Source: Microbacteriaceae bacterium (GTDB lineage: Bacteria; Actinomycetota; Actinomycetes; Actinomycetales; Microbacteriaceae). From it: a DNA stretch of 64,000 nt. The notes beneath the pieces were generated by a model. That model had not been told where the DNA came from. It worked only from the letters and a program-made list of their open reading frames with translations, and did not search any database. A program made the translations under genes and the position numbers. The stretch is taken from positions 1 through 64,000 of the forward strand of contig JAHEGB010000001.1 in assembly GCA_024645175.1 (NCBI GenBank), given 5' to 3'. Shown here one piece after another: positions 27,801 to 35,116 of the stretch. How positions within the stretch are numbered: position 1 is the first letter of the stretch; the number at the start of each line of letters is the position of its first letter.

Positions 27801-28176
27801 TTTTTCGAAGTCGTTGCAATTTCTTTGGGCGTTCGCCGAGCGCTTCGCCGATGTTGTATCCGTGAGCGGCAGAGACGATTGAACACAGGGTAGACCAGCC
27901 GATTCCGCGGTCATGCCCACGAGCCAAGATCACAGCGCGAGCGAGTTGTTCGCCAGCGTCGTCGACAATCGATAGCTCGACACCGACAATCGGCGAGATG
28001 CCTAGAGTCAGGCAGGCTCCGATGTGTTTCACGGCACCATAGAGACCATCGCGATCGGTGATGGCAAGTGCCGTCATCTTTTGCGCGGCTGCTGCCTCTG
28101 CGAGCAGCTCTGGTCTCGTCACTCCAAAGTGTGACGAGAACGCAGAAGCCACGTGCAGGTGGGTGAACTCAGTCAT
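24886..28176 (-). CDS. dnaE2: Error-prone DNA polymerase III alpha subunit DnaE2
   Basis: Translesion C-family polymerase induced by DNA damage. Length (1096 aa) fits DnaE2 rather than replicative DnaE1. It has an N-terminal PHP domain (HLHVASAFSSHFG, ITDRDGLYGAVK), the palm with LPDIDIDVESARR near residue 430, the helix-hairpin-helix region and a C-terminal OB fold. The usual imuA'/imuB partners are not next to it. It lies 29 nt after the DUF6504 gene and both follow a LexA-type box at 28535-28560. Confidence 0.95.
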   Translation of the reverse strand: MTEFTHLHVASAFSSHFGVTRPELLAEAAAAQKMTALAITDRDGLYGAVKHIGACLTLGISPIVGVELSIVDDAGEQLARAVILARGHDRGIGWSTLCSIVSAAHGYNIGEALGERPKKLQRLRKSESVSIRRGELAKLIGENIGACTLLLGSDSDVGRSVLRGSRDEAIALLAPWQELFAIPNSLAIEVSSLLTEPGTDSSVLQANRMLQLADAAKLPAILTNSVRYLTPDDALTADVLDSARFLEPLGFFQVQPNAQAWLKPTAMMQSLAEEICEDNERANRLLRDTALLADRCRLDPTSDCGWGKPKTPEKSALGIDGNPFEVLWQKAETGMHWRYPGASEATLAKVRKRLNQELITINKLEFATYFLTVADVAQMIRDMNIRIAARGSGAGSLVNYLLGISGVDPIEHDLLFERFLSTERSSLPDIDIDVESARRHDIYRSIFRRYGSNRVTLLSMQSTYRGRGAVRDSGLALGIEDDEIDQIAKSVWRLSAGSFRNAVGSKPELGEIAAALESDRKMNLLVDITERLNRLPRHISMHPCGVILGDSNLLRMTSIEQSGMGLPMSQFDKDDMDPMGMLKLDVLGVRMQSAMAYAVREISRVRGETLDLDGIDRADDETFKTIRSTNTLGIFQIESPGQRELTGKHQPTEFNDLTIQISLFRPGPMKGNMIAPYLDGRHGFATADFIHKDLEPILRESFGVVIFHEHVLRILNVMTGCSLARADELRRSLEDPRAKPKIEQFFRQATKERGYPAAVIQRVWDILEGFSSFGFCKAHGAAFALPTYQSAWLKTHYPVEFMAGLFTHDPGMYPKRLLMAEARRLGIRILPVDVNKSTDEFLVEKTENGLAVRLAIHEIAGISEAEVSRILSERPFSDVGDFYMRAKPSRRTFERIAQVGGLDELRLGDFGPMHTRGDVLARVRQLNASKNRKYLDPNQPMFDFDFKDLPVGLPEPSNAEKVEAELQILGLDYTEHALEQYRPMLDEMGVMRSDELVGLRSKTDVLVAGIRVATQTPPMRSGKRVVFVSLDDGSGCSDSTFFDEAQKRCSHILFNTKLLLISGKTRRTGVRGVSIMAENAWDLRELFSQWQQKQAG

Positions 28177-28205
28177 TTGCTAGTCGAAAATGGCTGGGGC
28201 AGTGG

Positions 28206-28499
28206 TTAGTTGAAGATGCGATTGAGTCGCCAGACGTTCTTGTCGCCGACGAATGAATGCACCAATTCGAATTGCTGCTTCTCTTCGTTGCAGCTTGCGA
28301 CAAGTCGCCACATTTCGACCTCGAGCACGCCGGCGCCAATGCCGCGTTGCACCCGAGATGCCTCGACCCACCACTCACGCCTTGCGAACCAGCGCACCGG
28401 CTTGTTTAGCACCCGGTATGCACCGTCGCGCCAGCTGAAGCCGATCGGCTCACCCTTGGGGTTGACCGACACGGCAACCATTTCATCTACTCGAACCAT
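28206..28499 (-). CDS. DUF6504 family protein
   Basis: A 97-residue protein that starts VRVDEMVAVSVNPKGEPIGFSWRDG and contains RRWW-like aromatic clusters (RREWWVEASR). I recognise it as the DUF6504 family often found beside dnaE2 or imuB in actinobacteria; the function is unknown. The ATG at 28499 has a perfect AGGAGG at 8 nt. An SOS box lies 36 nt upstream, so it is probably the first gene of a damage-induced DUF6504-dnaE2 operon. Confidence 0.8.
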   Translation of the reverse strand: MVRVDEMVAVSVNPKGEPIGFSWRDGAYRVLNKPVRWFARREWWVEASRVQRGIGAGVLEVEMWRLVASCNEEKQQFELVHSFVGDKNVWRLNRIFN

Positions 28500-28534
28500 C
28501 TCGAGCCCCTCCTAAACGTCTGTCGAAACAGAAA

Positions 28535-28560
28535 AACATTCGAACAAATGTTCGAATGTT
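28535..28560. promoter_or_regulatory. LexA binding site (SOS box)
   Basis: Two 11-bp arms, AACATTCGAAC and GTTCGAATGTT, are exactly complementary around the core AAAT. The centre fits the actinobacterial and Bacillus SOS box GAAC-N4-GTTC, in the extended form TCGAAC-N4-GTTCGA. It sits just upstream of DUF6504-dnaE2, a gene type known to be in the LexA regulon. Confidence 0.9.
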
Positions 28561-28635
28561 AAGAATGTAGGCAGAGCCACCGACAAAGCAAATTGCGGCG
28601 GCGTGGCGAGTTAAACCATTGGTTGAGGGTTTGCG

Positions 28636-28658
28636 AAAAAGCCCTAAATTGCGGGCTT
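28636..28658 (-). terminator. Terminator of the SRAP gene
   Basis: On the minus strand AAGCCC-8 nt-GGGCTT is followed by a T run. The stem overlaps the stop codon of the SRAP gene and separates it from the SOS-controlled operon downstream. Confidence 0.7.
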
Positions 28659-29394
28659 AGAGCGGGCGAATCAGGTCGCTTGAGTTGTTTCTAACGGCTC
28701 CGACCGCCGAATCGACCTTGAAGAATTCAACCTCGGCGGCAACCAGGTCGCTCTCGGCTGAAAGTGCGTCAAGCAGGCTCTGGTCGCCAACGATGTTCGG
28801 GTCTATCCAGGCATCAAGGGTCTCAGGAGTTAGCAGCACCGGGTTGCGGTCGTGAATGTGGGCAAGTTCTGGCGCTGTGTCTTTGGTCAGCGTCGTCGCA
28901 GACAACAGCCAGCGCGAAGGGTCATTGTCGGCCTTGCTCGGATCACGCCACCACTCATAGAGGCCAGCGAGCGCAAGCATGCCGTCTTCTCCAGCTGAGA
29001 TATAAAACGGCTGCTTGGTTCCGTCAGCTGCAACATGCCACTCGTAATAGCCGCTAGCCGGAATCACGCAGCGACGGCGAACAACTGAGTCTTTAAACGA
29101 AGGCTTTTCTAGGATGCTTTCGATGCGCCCGTTGATCAAAGGCGAAGAGTTGCCCGGCCCATCTTTGCTCCAACGAGGAACAAGGCCCCAGCGAGCCGAG
29201 TGAATCTCGCGGTGCAGGTCTCCGAGTGGTGAACCGTCTTCGGCTTTCTCATCTGCTCGCTCAACGATTATCGAAATCTGGTGGGTGGGGGCGACGTTGT
29301 AGCTAAGCCCTGGTTGATCGCCAACGATTTCGTCGACTTCAAAAATGTTCATGATTTCGCCAACAGTTTTGGCGACTACAAAACGACCGCACAT
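28657..29394 (-). CDS. SOS response-associated peptidase (SRAP/YedK, HMCES family)
   Basis: SRAP proteins form a protective thiazolidine cross-link with abasic sites in single-stranded DNA through Cys2. That residue fixes the start: ATG 29394 gives MCGRF, whereas the track's upstream start would bury the cysteine and destroy function. From there it has 245 residues. The family motifs are visible: SYNVAPTHQI, ARWGLVPRWSK, INGRIESI, RRCVIPASGYYEWH, and HDRNPVLLTPE with the catalytic histidine. It lies upstream of the SOS box and reads in the same direction, with a terminator between. Confidence 0.93.
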   Translation of the reverse strand: MCGRFVVAKTVGEIMNIFEVDEIVGDQPGLSYNVAPTHQISIIVERADEKAEDGSPLGDLHREIHSARWGLVPRWSKDGPGNSSPLINGRIESILEKPSFKDSVVRRRCVIPASGYYEWHVAADGTKQPFYISAGEDGMLALAGLYEWWRDPSKADNDPSRWLLSATTLTKDTAPELAHIHDRNPVLLTPETLDAWIDPNIVGDQSLLDALSAESDLVAAEVEFFKVDSAVGAVRNNSSDLIRPL

Positions 29395-29449
29395 TAGAAG
29401 CTCAAATCGACAGCGCGCAGGTCTGGGGCCGGCGGGAGGGCGGAGTCTT

Positions 29450-29530
29450 TCACCTAACAATCTTCACACGTTAGAGCAGGAATGCCGCGACACGTTAGGT
29501 GAGCCTTAGTTGATTTGGCAAAGTCGTTAG
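29450..29530. repeat. Cluster of GTTAG/CTAAC half-sites upstream of cydA
   Basis: TCACCTAAC at 29450-29458 and GTTAGGTGA at 29494-29502 are a 9-bp perfect inverted repeat 35 bp apart. ACACGTTAG occurs twice as a direct repeat (29466-29474 and 29490-29498), and another GTTAG lies at 29526-29530. The spacing and position between the SRAP gene and cydA suggest operators for a transcription factor that I cannot identify. Confidence 0.5.
29495..29513 (+). promoter_or_regulatory. DtxR/IdeR-like iron-box candidate
   Basis: TTAGGTGAGCCTTAGTTGA matches the 19-bp iron-box consensus TTAGGTTAGSCTAACCTAA at 14 positions, including the whole left half except one base. It overlaps the candidate cydA -35. 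The right half is weak, so this is only a candidate. Confidence 0.35.
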
Positions 29531-29538
29531 GATACGAA
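29510..29538 (+). promoter_or_regulatory. Candidate cydA promoter
   Basis: TTGATT and TACGAA are 17 nt apart, upstream of the cydA ribosome binding site. The -35 lies inside the iron-box-like sequence, so a bound regulator would be expected to block it. Confidence 0.4.
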
Positions 29539-29575
29539 TGATTATGAGGAACACACCTCAGAAAGAGAGGCAACA

Positions 29576-30988
29576 ATGCACTCAACGCATTTGTTGAACG
29601 AGCTCAGCGCTTTAGACCTGTCGCGCTGGCAATTCGGCCTAACCACCGTCTATCACTTCTTGTTTGTGCCATTGACTATCGGAATGGTCTTGCTGGTCGC
29701 AATCATGCAAACCATTTGGTACAAAACAGACAACGAAAAGTGGCTAAAGCTGACCAAGCTCTTCGGAAAGCTGTTTCTCATTAACTTTGCTCTCGGTGTC
29801 GTAACTGGCATAGTGCAGGAATTCCAGTTCGGAATGAACTGGTCTGCCTATTCTCGATTCGTTGGTGACATCTTCGGAGCGCCGCTTGCTATGGAGGGGT
29901 TGCTCGCGTTCTTCTTCGAATCGACGTTTATCGGTCTATGGATCTTCGGTTGGGATCGACTATCGAAGAAACTTCACCTGGTGACAATTTGGATGACAGC
30001 ACTTGGAGTGATTCTCTCTGCGTACTTCATTCTTGCCGCCAATTCATTCATGCAGAACCCGGTTGGCTTCGAATTCAACGAGGCTAAGAACCGAGCCGAG
30101 CTCGTAGACATCGGGGCTGTGCTCACTAACATCGTTGCCCTAAACCAATTTCCGCACACAATCACCGCATCGATCATGTTTGCCGGTGCAGTCATGGTCG
30201 GAGTGTCGGCCTACCACCTTAAGAGATTGCAATTCGTTGACACAATGCGCACAAGCCTTCGATTCGGACTTTGGACCGTTATCGCTGGTGGGGCCGGAAC
30301 CGTTTTGACAGGTGATGGACTCGGATTGGCGATGGTTCAGACTCAGCCAATGAAAATGGCCGCTGCTGAAGCCCTTTACAACACCAGCAATAACGCAAGT
30401 TTCTCGATTTTCACGCTTGGCACACCAGACGGAAAAAGCGAATTGTTTTCAATTCGAATTCCAAACCTGCTTTCTTTCTTGTCTACCCACACTTTTGATG
30501 GTCAAGTAGAGGGCCTAAATGATCTTCAAGCTCAATACACGGCAGCTTTCGGTGCTGGCGACTACATGCCAGTTATCTGGATCACATACTGGGCATTCCG
30601 CTGGATGATTGGTCTAGGTTTCCTATCGGTCATAATCGCCGCCGTTGGCCTCTGGATGACTCGCAAGGGCAACCTCAACCTGCCTAAGTGGGCTTGGAAT
30701 GTCGCAATTTGGGCATCACCGATTCCGGTTCTTGCAATCTCACTCGGCTGGATGTTCACCGAGATGGGTCGCCAGCCATGGATCGTTTTTAGCTTGCTCA
30801 AAACTGCAGACGCTGTATCGCCAGGCATCAACGGTGTCGATGTGTTGATTTCGTTGATCGCTTTCACCGCCATCTATGGAGTTCTGGCAATTATCGAACT
30901 CAAGTTGTTCTTGAAGGCCGCGCAAACTGGCCCTGTTTCAGAAGTTTCTGAGAAGAGCGACTCTGAACAATTGACCGTGGCTTACTAA
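29576..30988 (+). CDS. cydA: Cytochrome bd ubiquinol/menaquinol oxidase subunit I
   Basis: Heme-bearing subunit of the high-affinity terminal oxidase. The N-terminal WQFGLTTVYHFLFVPLTIG carries a heme-ligand histidine, and GRQPWIVF near residue 400 is a family hallmark. Length (470 aa) fits the short Q-loop form usual in Gram-positives. GAGAGG precedes the ATG at 29576. It begins the cydABDC operon, 17 nt before cydB. Actinobacteria use menaquinol as donor. Confidence 0.97.
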   Translation: MHSTHLLNELSALDLSRWQFGLTTVYHFLFVPLTIGMVLLVAIMQTIWYKTDNEKWLKLTKLFGKLFLINFALGVVTGIVQEFQFGMNWSAYSRFVGDIFGAPLAMEGLLAFFFESTFIGLWIFGWDRLSKKLHLVTIWMTALGVILSAYFILAANSFMQNPVGFEFNEAKNRAELVDIGAVLTNIVALNQFPHTITASIMFAGAVMVGVSAYHLKRLQFVDTMRTSLRFGLWTVIAGGAGTVLTGDGLGLAMVQTQPMKMAAAEALYNTSNNASFSIFTLGTPDGKSELFSIRIPNLLSFLSTHTFDGQVEGLNDLQAQYTAAFGAGDYMPVIWITYWAFRWMIGLGFLSVIIAAVGLWMTRKGNLNLPKWAWNVAIWASPIPVLAISLGWMFTEMGRQPWIVFSLLKTADAVSPGINGVDVLISLIAFTAIYGVLAIIELKLFLKAAQTGPVSEVSEKSDSEQLTVAY

Positions 30989-31005
30989 GAAACCAGGAGA
31001 TAACA

Positions 31006-32010
31006 ATGCAAATTCAAGATATTTGGTTCCTAATTGTTGGGTTCCTTTTCATTGGCTACTTCGTGCTCGATGGTTTCGACTTCGGTGTCGGAATGTCACT
31101 TCCGTTTCTTGGCAAAGATGACACAGACCGTCGTGTGCTGATCAACACAATCGGCCCGGTTTGGGATCTCAACGAAACTTGGGTGCTTGTTGCGGGTGCA
31201 AGCCTGTTCGCCGCTTTTCCTGAGTGGTATGCGTCGCTATTCAGCGGCTTCTATTTGCCGCTGTTGCTCATTTTGCTTGCGCTCATCGCTCGCGGTGTTG
31301 CTTTTGAATATCGCGGCAAGGGGCAAACATTGCGATGGAAGTCAACATTCGACTGGATGATTGTCGTCGGCTCAGTTGTTCCGGCGCTGCTCTGGGGTGT
31401 TGCTTTCGCAAACATCGTTCAGGGTGTTCCTTTGAATGAAGACCACATTTACACCGGAACGCTCTTCACCCTGCTGAACCCATACGGGTTGCTTGGTGGT
31501 TTGGTAACTCTTATCTTGTTCTGGTTGCACGGGTTGATTTTCATAACGCTAAAGACCGAAGGTGACATCAAGGCTCGTGCTCGCGCAATAGCCATCAAGG
31601 TTGGTGTGGTCTGCACTGTTCTAGCTGCGACATTCTTGCTCTGGACAGTCTTTGCTCACTTCTCAATTCTTGGATTGGCTTTGACGGCTGTGGCAGCGCT
31701 CTCGCTGGTCGCCGCTCAGGTTGCCAACATCAAGAATCGCGATGGAATTGCCTTTGCTCTGCTCGTGGTGACAATCATTACGGCGGTTGGATCTTTGTTC
31801 GCAGCGTTGTTTCCAAACGTGTTTCCTTCAACGACCAACGCGGCTTTCAGCCTGACTGTCGACAACGCTCGGTCGAGTGATTACACCCTCGGAGTCATGA
31901 GTTGGGTGGCTGCCATTATGTTGCCTTTGGTGCTTGCCTATCAAGGTTGGACATACTGGGTATTCAAGAAGCGCGTAAGCCGCAAGTCGATTCCTGCTGG
32001 TTCGCACTAG
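31006..32010 (+). CDS. cydB: Cytochrome bd oxidase subunit II
   Basis: Partner of CydA in the membrane. The start QDIWFLIVGFLFIGYFVLDGFDFGVGM and IGPVWDLNETWVLVAG are diagnostic for CydB. Length is 334 aa with about eight membrane helices. GGAG lies 6 nt before the ATG. cydD follows. Confidence 0.97.
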   Translation: MQIQDIWFLIVGFLFIGYFVLDGFDFGVGMSLPFLGKDDTDRRVLINTIGPVWDLNETWVLVAGASLFAAFPEWYASLFSGFYLPLLLILLALIARGVAFEYRGKGQTLRWKSTFDWMIVVGSVVPALLWGVAFANIVQGVPLNEDHIYTGTLFTLLNPYGLLGGLVTLILFWLHGLIFITLKTEGDIKARARAIAIKVGVVCTVLAATFLLWTVFAHFSILGLALTAVAALSLVAAQVANIKNRDGIAFALLVVTIITAVGSLFAALFPNVFPSTTNAAFSLTVDNARSSDYTLGVMSWVAAIMLPLVLAYQGWTYWVFKKRVSRKSIPAGSH

Positions 32011-32045
32011 GTTGAATCTGAAGCGCGACAGACAAGGGAGCAAGC

Positions 32046-33494
32046 ATTAAGCCGTTTGACCCTCGTCTGTTGCGCGAAGCAAAGGCGGCCCGTTGGTTTT
32101 TTGCCGGCGTGGTCGTCTTTGCCTTGCTAGGCACTTTGAGCACAATCGGCTTTGCATTTGAGTTAACCCAGCTGGTTGTGAATTCGCCCGCTGCGAATGG
32201 CTGGTTGGCTCTAGGTGCGGCAGCGGTTAAAGCCGCAAGCATGATTGGCCAGGAGTGGTTCTCGGCAATCGCTGCCAACCGCGTGAAGTCCCAGCTTCGC
32301 TCTCGGCTGCTGGATCAAATAACAGAAGCAAACAGCACGTGGATTTCTAGGCAGAACACTTCAGAGTTGCAACTTCTACTGACGACCGGTCTCGATTCTC
32401 TCGACGCATATTTCGCGAAGTTCTTGCCGCAAATTGTTTATACCGCGTTTGCAATGCCTATCTATGTTCTCGTCATCTTCACTCAGGATGCACTAAGCGC
32501 TTTAACAATTCTGGTCACGATGCCACTAATTCCGCTTTTTATGGTCTTTATCGGTTGGGCTACAGCGAAGGTTCAAGCCAGGCAATTGGCCTCGCTCACT
32601 GCTCTTTCGGCACACTTCGCAGACGCGATTCGAGGCATAACAACTCTCAGGGTGTTTGGCAGGGCAGAGGCCCAGGTTGAGATCATGCGCGCAAACAGCG
32701 AGCAACATCGAAAGCGAACAATGAAGGTTCTCTCGGTGTCATTTCTTTCAGGTTTTGCTCTCGAATTGATTGCGAGTCTGGCGGTTGCTCTAGTCGCAGT
32801 GTCTATCGGGCTTCGACTTATCGATGGCACCATCACGCTGGCTGCCGGCCTTCTCGTGCTTGTTCTCGCCCCCGACGCTTACTTGCCACTTCGCATGATT
32901 GGTGCCAATTTTCACGCTTCGGCCGATGGCGTTGCAGCGATTCAGCGAACTTTTGTGCTCATCGATTCTCTTGCTGAAACGAATTCGCTGCGAACGGCTC
33001 AGAAAGTTCAGCCCATCCCTGGTCAATTGCTCGTGCTGAGTGGCCCATCGGGCTCGGGAAAGACAACAGCTCTGAAGGCACTGATAAATCAAAAGACCGC
33101 TTGGATGCCCCAGGGTTCGGTTTTGCTTGAAGGCACAGTGCGCTCAAACATCGTCGGCCCTGGCTCTTATGATCAAGATTTGCTCGAACGGGCAACACGG
33201 CTTGCTGTGCTCGATGATCTCGATTTCGAACTCGAAGTGGGCGCGAGCTTCGCAAACATTTCAGGTGGGCAATTGCAACGTGTGGCCCTTGCCCGCGCGT
33301 TCTACCGGGCGTTAGCGAAGGAATGTTCGACCATTCTGCTAGACGAACCTAGCTCGGCGATTGACTCAGGGAGAGCAGAGCGGGTAGCCAACGCATTGGC
33401 AGAGCTAGCTCGCGAAGGCTTCGCTGTTGTCGTCGTTTCTCACCAGAGCAATTTGATTCAAGCCGCAGACAAAGTAATCGAGCTGGCCAAGTGA
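32046..33494 (+). CDS. cydD: Thiol reductant ABC exporter subunit CydD, probable ATT start
   Basis: Half of the CydDC exporter of cysteine/glutathione needed for cytochrome bd assembly. The track starts at TTG 32070, but the reading frame upstream encodes KPFDPRLLREAK, the expected CydD N-terminus, beginning at an ATT at 32046 with AGGGAG 5 nt before it. No ATG, GTG or TTG lies in frame between the TGA at 32019 and 32070. With ATT it has 482 residues and six membrane helices. The ATPase domain is compact: Walker A GPSGSGKT is followed after only about 16 residues by the Q-loop (MPQ), where CydC has about 42. The signature ISGGQ and Walker B TILLDEP are intact. Confidence 0.88.
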   Translation: MKPFDPRLLREAKAARWFFAGVVVFALLGTLSTIGFAFELTQLVVNSPAANGWLALGAAAVKAASMIGQEWFSAIAANRVKSQLRSRLLDQITEANSTWISRQNTSELQLLLTTGLDSLDAYFAKFLPQIVYTAFAMPIYVLVIFTQDALSALTILVTMPLIPLFMVFIGWATAKVQARQLASLTALSAHFADAIRGITTLRVFGRAEAQVEIMRANSEQHRKRTMKVLSVSFLSGFALELIASLAVALVAVSIGLRLIDGTITLAAGLLVLVLAPDAYLPLRMIGANFHASADGVAAIQRTFVLIDSLAETNSLRTAQKVQPIPGQLLVLSGPSGSGKTTALKALINQKTAWMPQGSVLLEGTVRSNIVGPGSYDQDLLERATRLAVLDDLDFELEVGASFANISGGQLQRVALARAFYRALAKECSTILLDEPSSAIDSGRAERVANALAELAREGFAVVVVSHQSNLIQAADKVIELAK

Positions 33495-35116
33495 AGAAAC
33501 AAATCGAATTTGGGTTGCCAAGAAGCCAGAAGTATCTAACCTCGCTTCTAGTGTCAGTCGTGCAAGGCCTCTCGGCGGTTGCTTTGCTCGCGACTTCAGC
33601 TTGGTTGATTTCTAGGGCAGCGCAGCAGCCCGCAATTATGTATCTCTCGATTGCAATTGTTGGCGTCAGAACTTTTGCCCTTGCCCGCGCAAGTCTTCGA
33701 TATGCAGAGCGCTGGCTCTCGCACGATGCAGTATTGCGCGAGACCGGCAATCGTCGAGCAGCGGTCTTTAGTCGCATGATTGACTTTGCTCCAGCAGGCT
33801 TCGGCAAGCAGTCGATTTCTGATCTTGGCACTCGAGTTGTTGCCGATGTCGAAGAGACTCAGAATCTAGGGCTGCGTGTGATCTCGCCCCTAATTCAATC
33901 TGTTGTTGTGTCATTGATTTCGACAATTGTTTTCGCATTTATGCTTCCTGCAGCGGCCGGGGTAATGAGCTCTCTGCTACTGCTCGCGTTCGTGGTGGCC
34001 TTGCCATTGTCTGCGCTAATTGCTGGACGGGCAGATTCACAGAGCGCCAGTGAGCGGGCACAGTTGGCCACAAAGACTGGGCGGCTGCTCGAAAACTTGG
34101 AATTATTGAACGCCTATGGCTGGACGCCCCATGCATTCGAAGACATTGAATCGGCCCAAACCGCTTTGGCCAAATCGTCGCGACTTCAAGCTATTTCGCT
34201 GGGTTTTGCGCAAGCGATCTTTAGTTTCGGTGCAGCGGCTTCGGCGGTGGTGGCGGCCGTCATAGGCGCTTCCGAGATTGCAAACAATCATTACGATGCG
34301 GTTATGTTGGCGGTTTTTGCTTTGCTACCGTTAGCCGTTTTTGACGTCGCATCGGCAGCGCAGCCAATAATTGGTGTCTGGCAGCGCTACCGAGCCAGTG
34401 CCGACCGGTTGATTGAGGTTGTCGAGCGCGAGCTGCCAGACGAGCTTAAGTTCGCTGGCACAAACGACATGGCTGAGTTAAAAACGTTGGAGTTAATTGG
34501 TGCTGAGGCGGGTTATCCGGGCAGTGAAAGTGTGCTTCGAAACTTCAGTCTCAAGATCAAACGCGGCGAGGTAATTGCTTTAGTTGGGCCGAGCGGTTCA
34601 GGCAAGAGCACGATTGCTTTGCTGATGGCTGGCTTGCTCAAATTGCGCATGGGAGATCTAAAACTGAATGGAATCTCGGCCGATGACTTGTCTGTAGCTT
34701 CGATTCGCAAACAAGTTGGTTACCTCGAACAGAATGCAGCGATCTTTAACTCGTCGGTTCGGGTTAATCTCAAAATCGCAAATCCAGATGCGACAGATGA
34801 TGAGTTGATTTCTGTCTTGAGAAGTGTTTCGCTTTGGTCGATGTTCTCGAAGCGTGAAGGTCTAGACACGGTCGTTGGTGAGCGTGGCGTGCTGATCTCT
34901 GGCGGCGAAGCACAGCGACTCGCTTTGGCTAGAGCGCTGCTTGCTGACTTCACGCTTATCTTGCTCGACGAGCCAACCGCAAATGTTGACGAAGCTCAGA
35001 GCATGAGCCTGGTCAAAGAACTCATCGAAGTCGCCAAAGGTAACCAACGCATGCTGGTCTTGATAACGCACGACAACAAGCTGGCAGAACTTGCAGATCG
35101 AAAAATTGAGCTCTAA
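33491..35116 (+). CDS. cydC: Thiol reductant ABC exporter subunit CydC
   Basis: Second half of the CydDC exporter. It has 541 residues: six membrane helices, then an ATPase with Walker A GPSGSGKS, Q-loop YLEQ, signature SGGEAQR and Walker B LILLDEPTANVDEA, all of normal spacing. It starts with GTG at 33491, overlapping the cydD stop by 4 nt, so the two are co-translated. Its 3' end overlaps the convergent pabC gene by 4 nt. Confidence 0.94.
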   Translation: MKKQIEFGLPRSQKYLTSLLVSVVQGLSAVALLATSAWLISRAAQQPAIMYLSIAIVGVRTFALARASLRYAERWLSHDAVLRETGNRRAAVFSRMIDFAPAGFGKQSISDLGTRVVADVEETQNLGLRVISPLIQSVVVSLISTIVFAFMLPAAAGVMSSLLLLAFVVALPLSALIAGRADSQSASERAQLATKTGRLLENLELLNAYGWTPHAFEDIESAQTALAKSSRLQAISLGFAQAIFSFGAAASAVVAAVIGASEIANNHYDAVMLAVFALLPLAVFDVASAAQPIIGVWQRYRASADRLIEVVERELPDELKFAGTNDMAELKTLELIGAEAGYPGSESVLRNFSLKIKRGEVIALVGPSGSGKSTIALLMAGLLKLRMGDLKLNGISADDLSVASIRKQVGYLEQNAAIFNSSVRVNLKIANPDATDDELISVLRSVSLWSMFSKREGLDTVVGERGVLISGGEAQRLALARALLADFTLILLDEPTANVDEAQSMSLVKELIEVAKGNQRMLVLITHDNKLAELADRKIEL

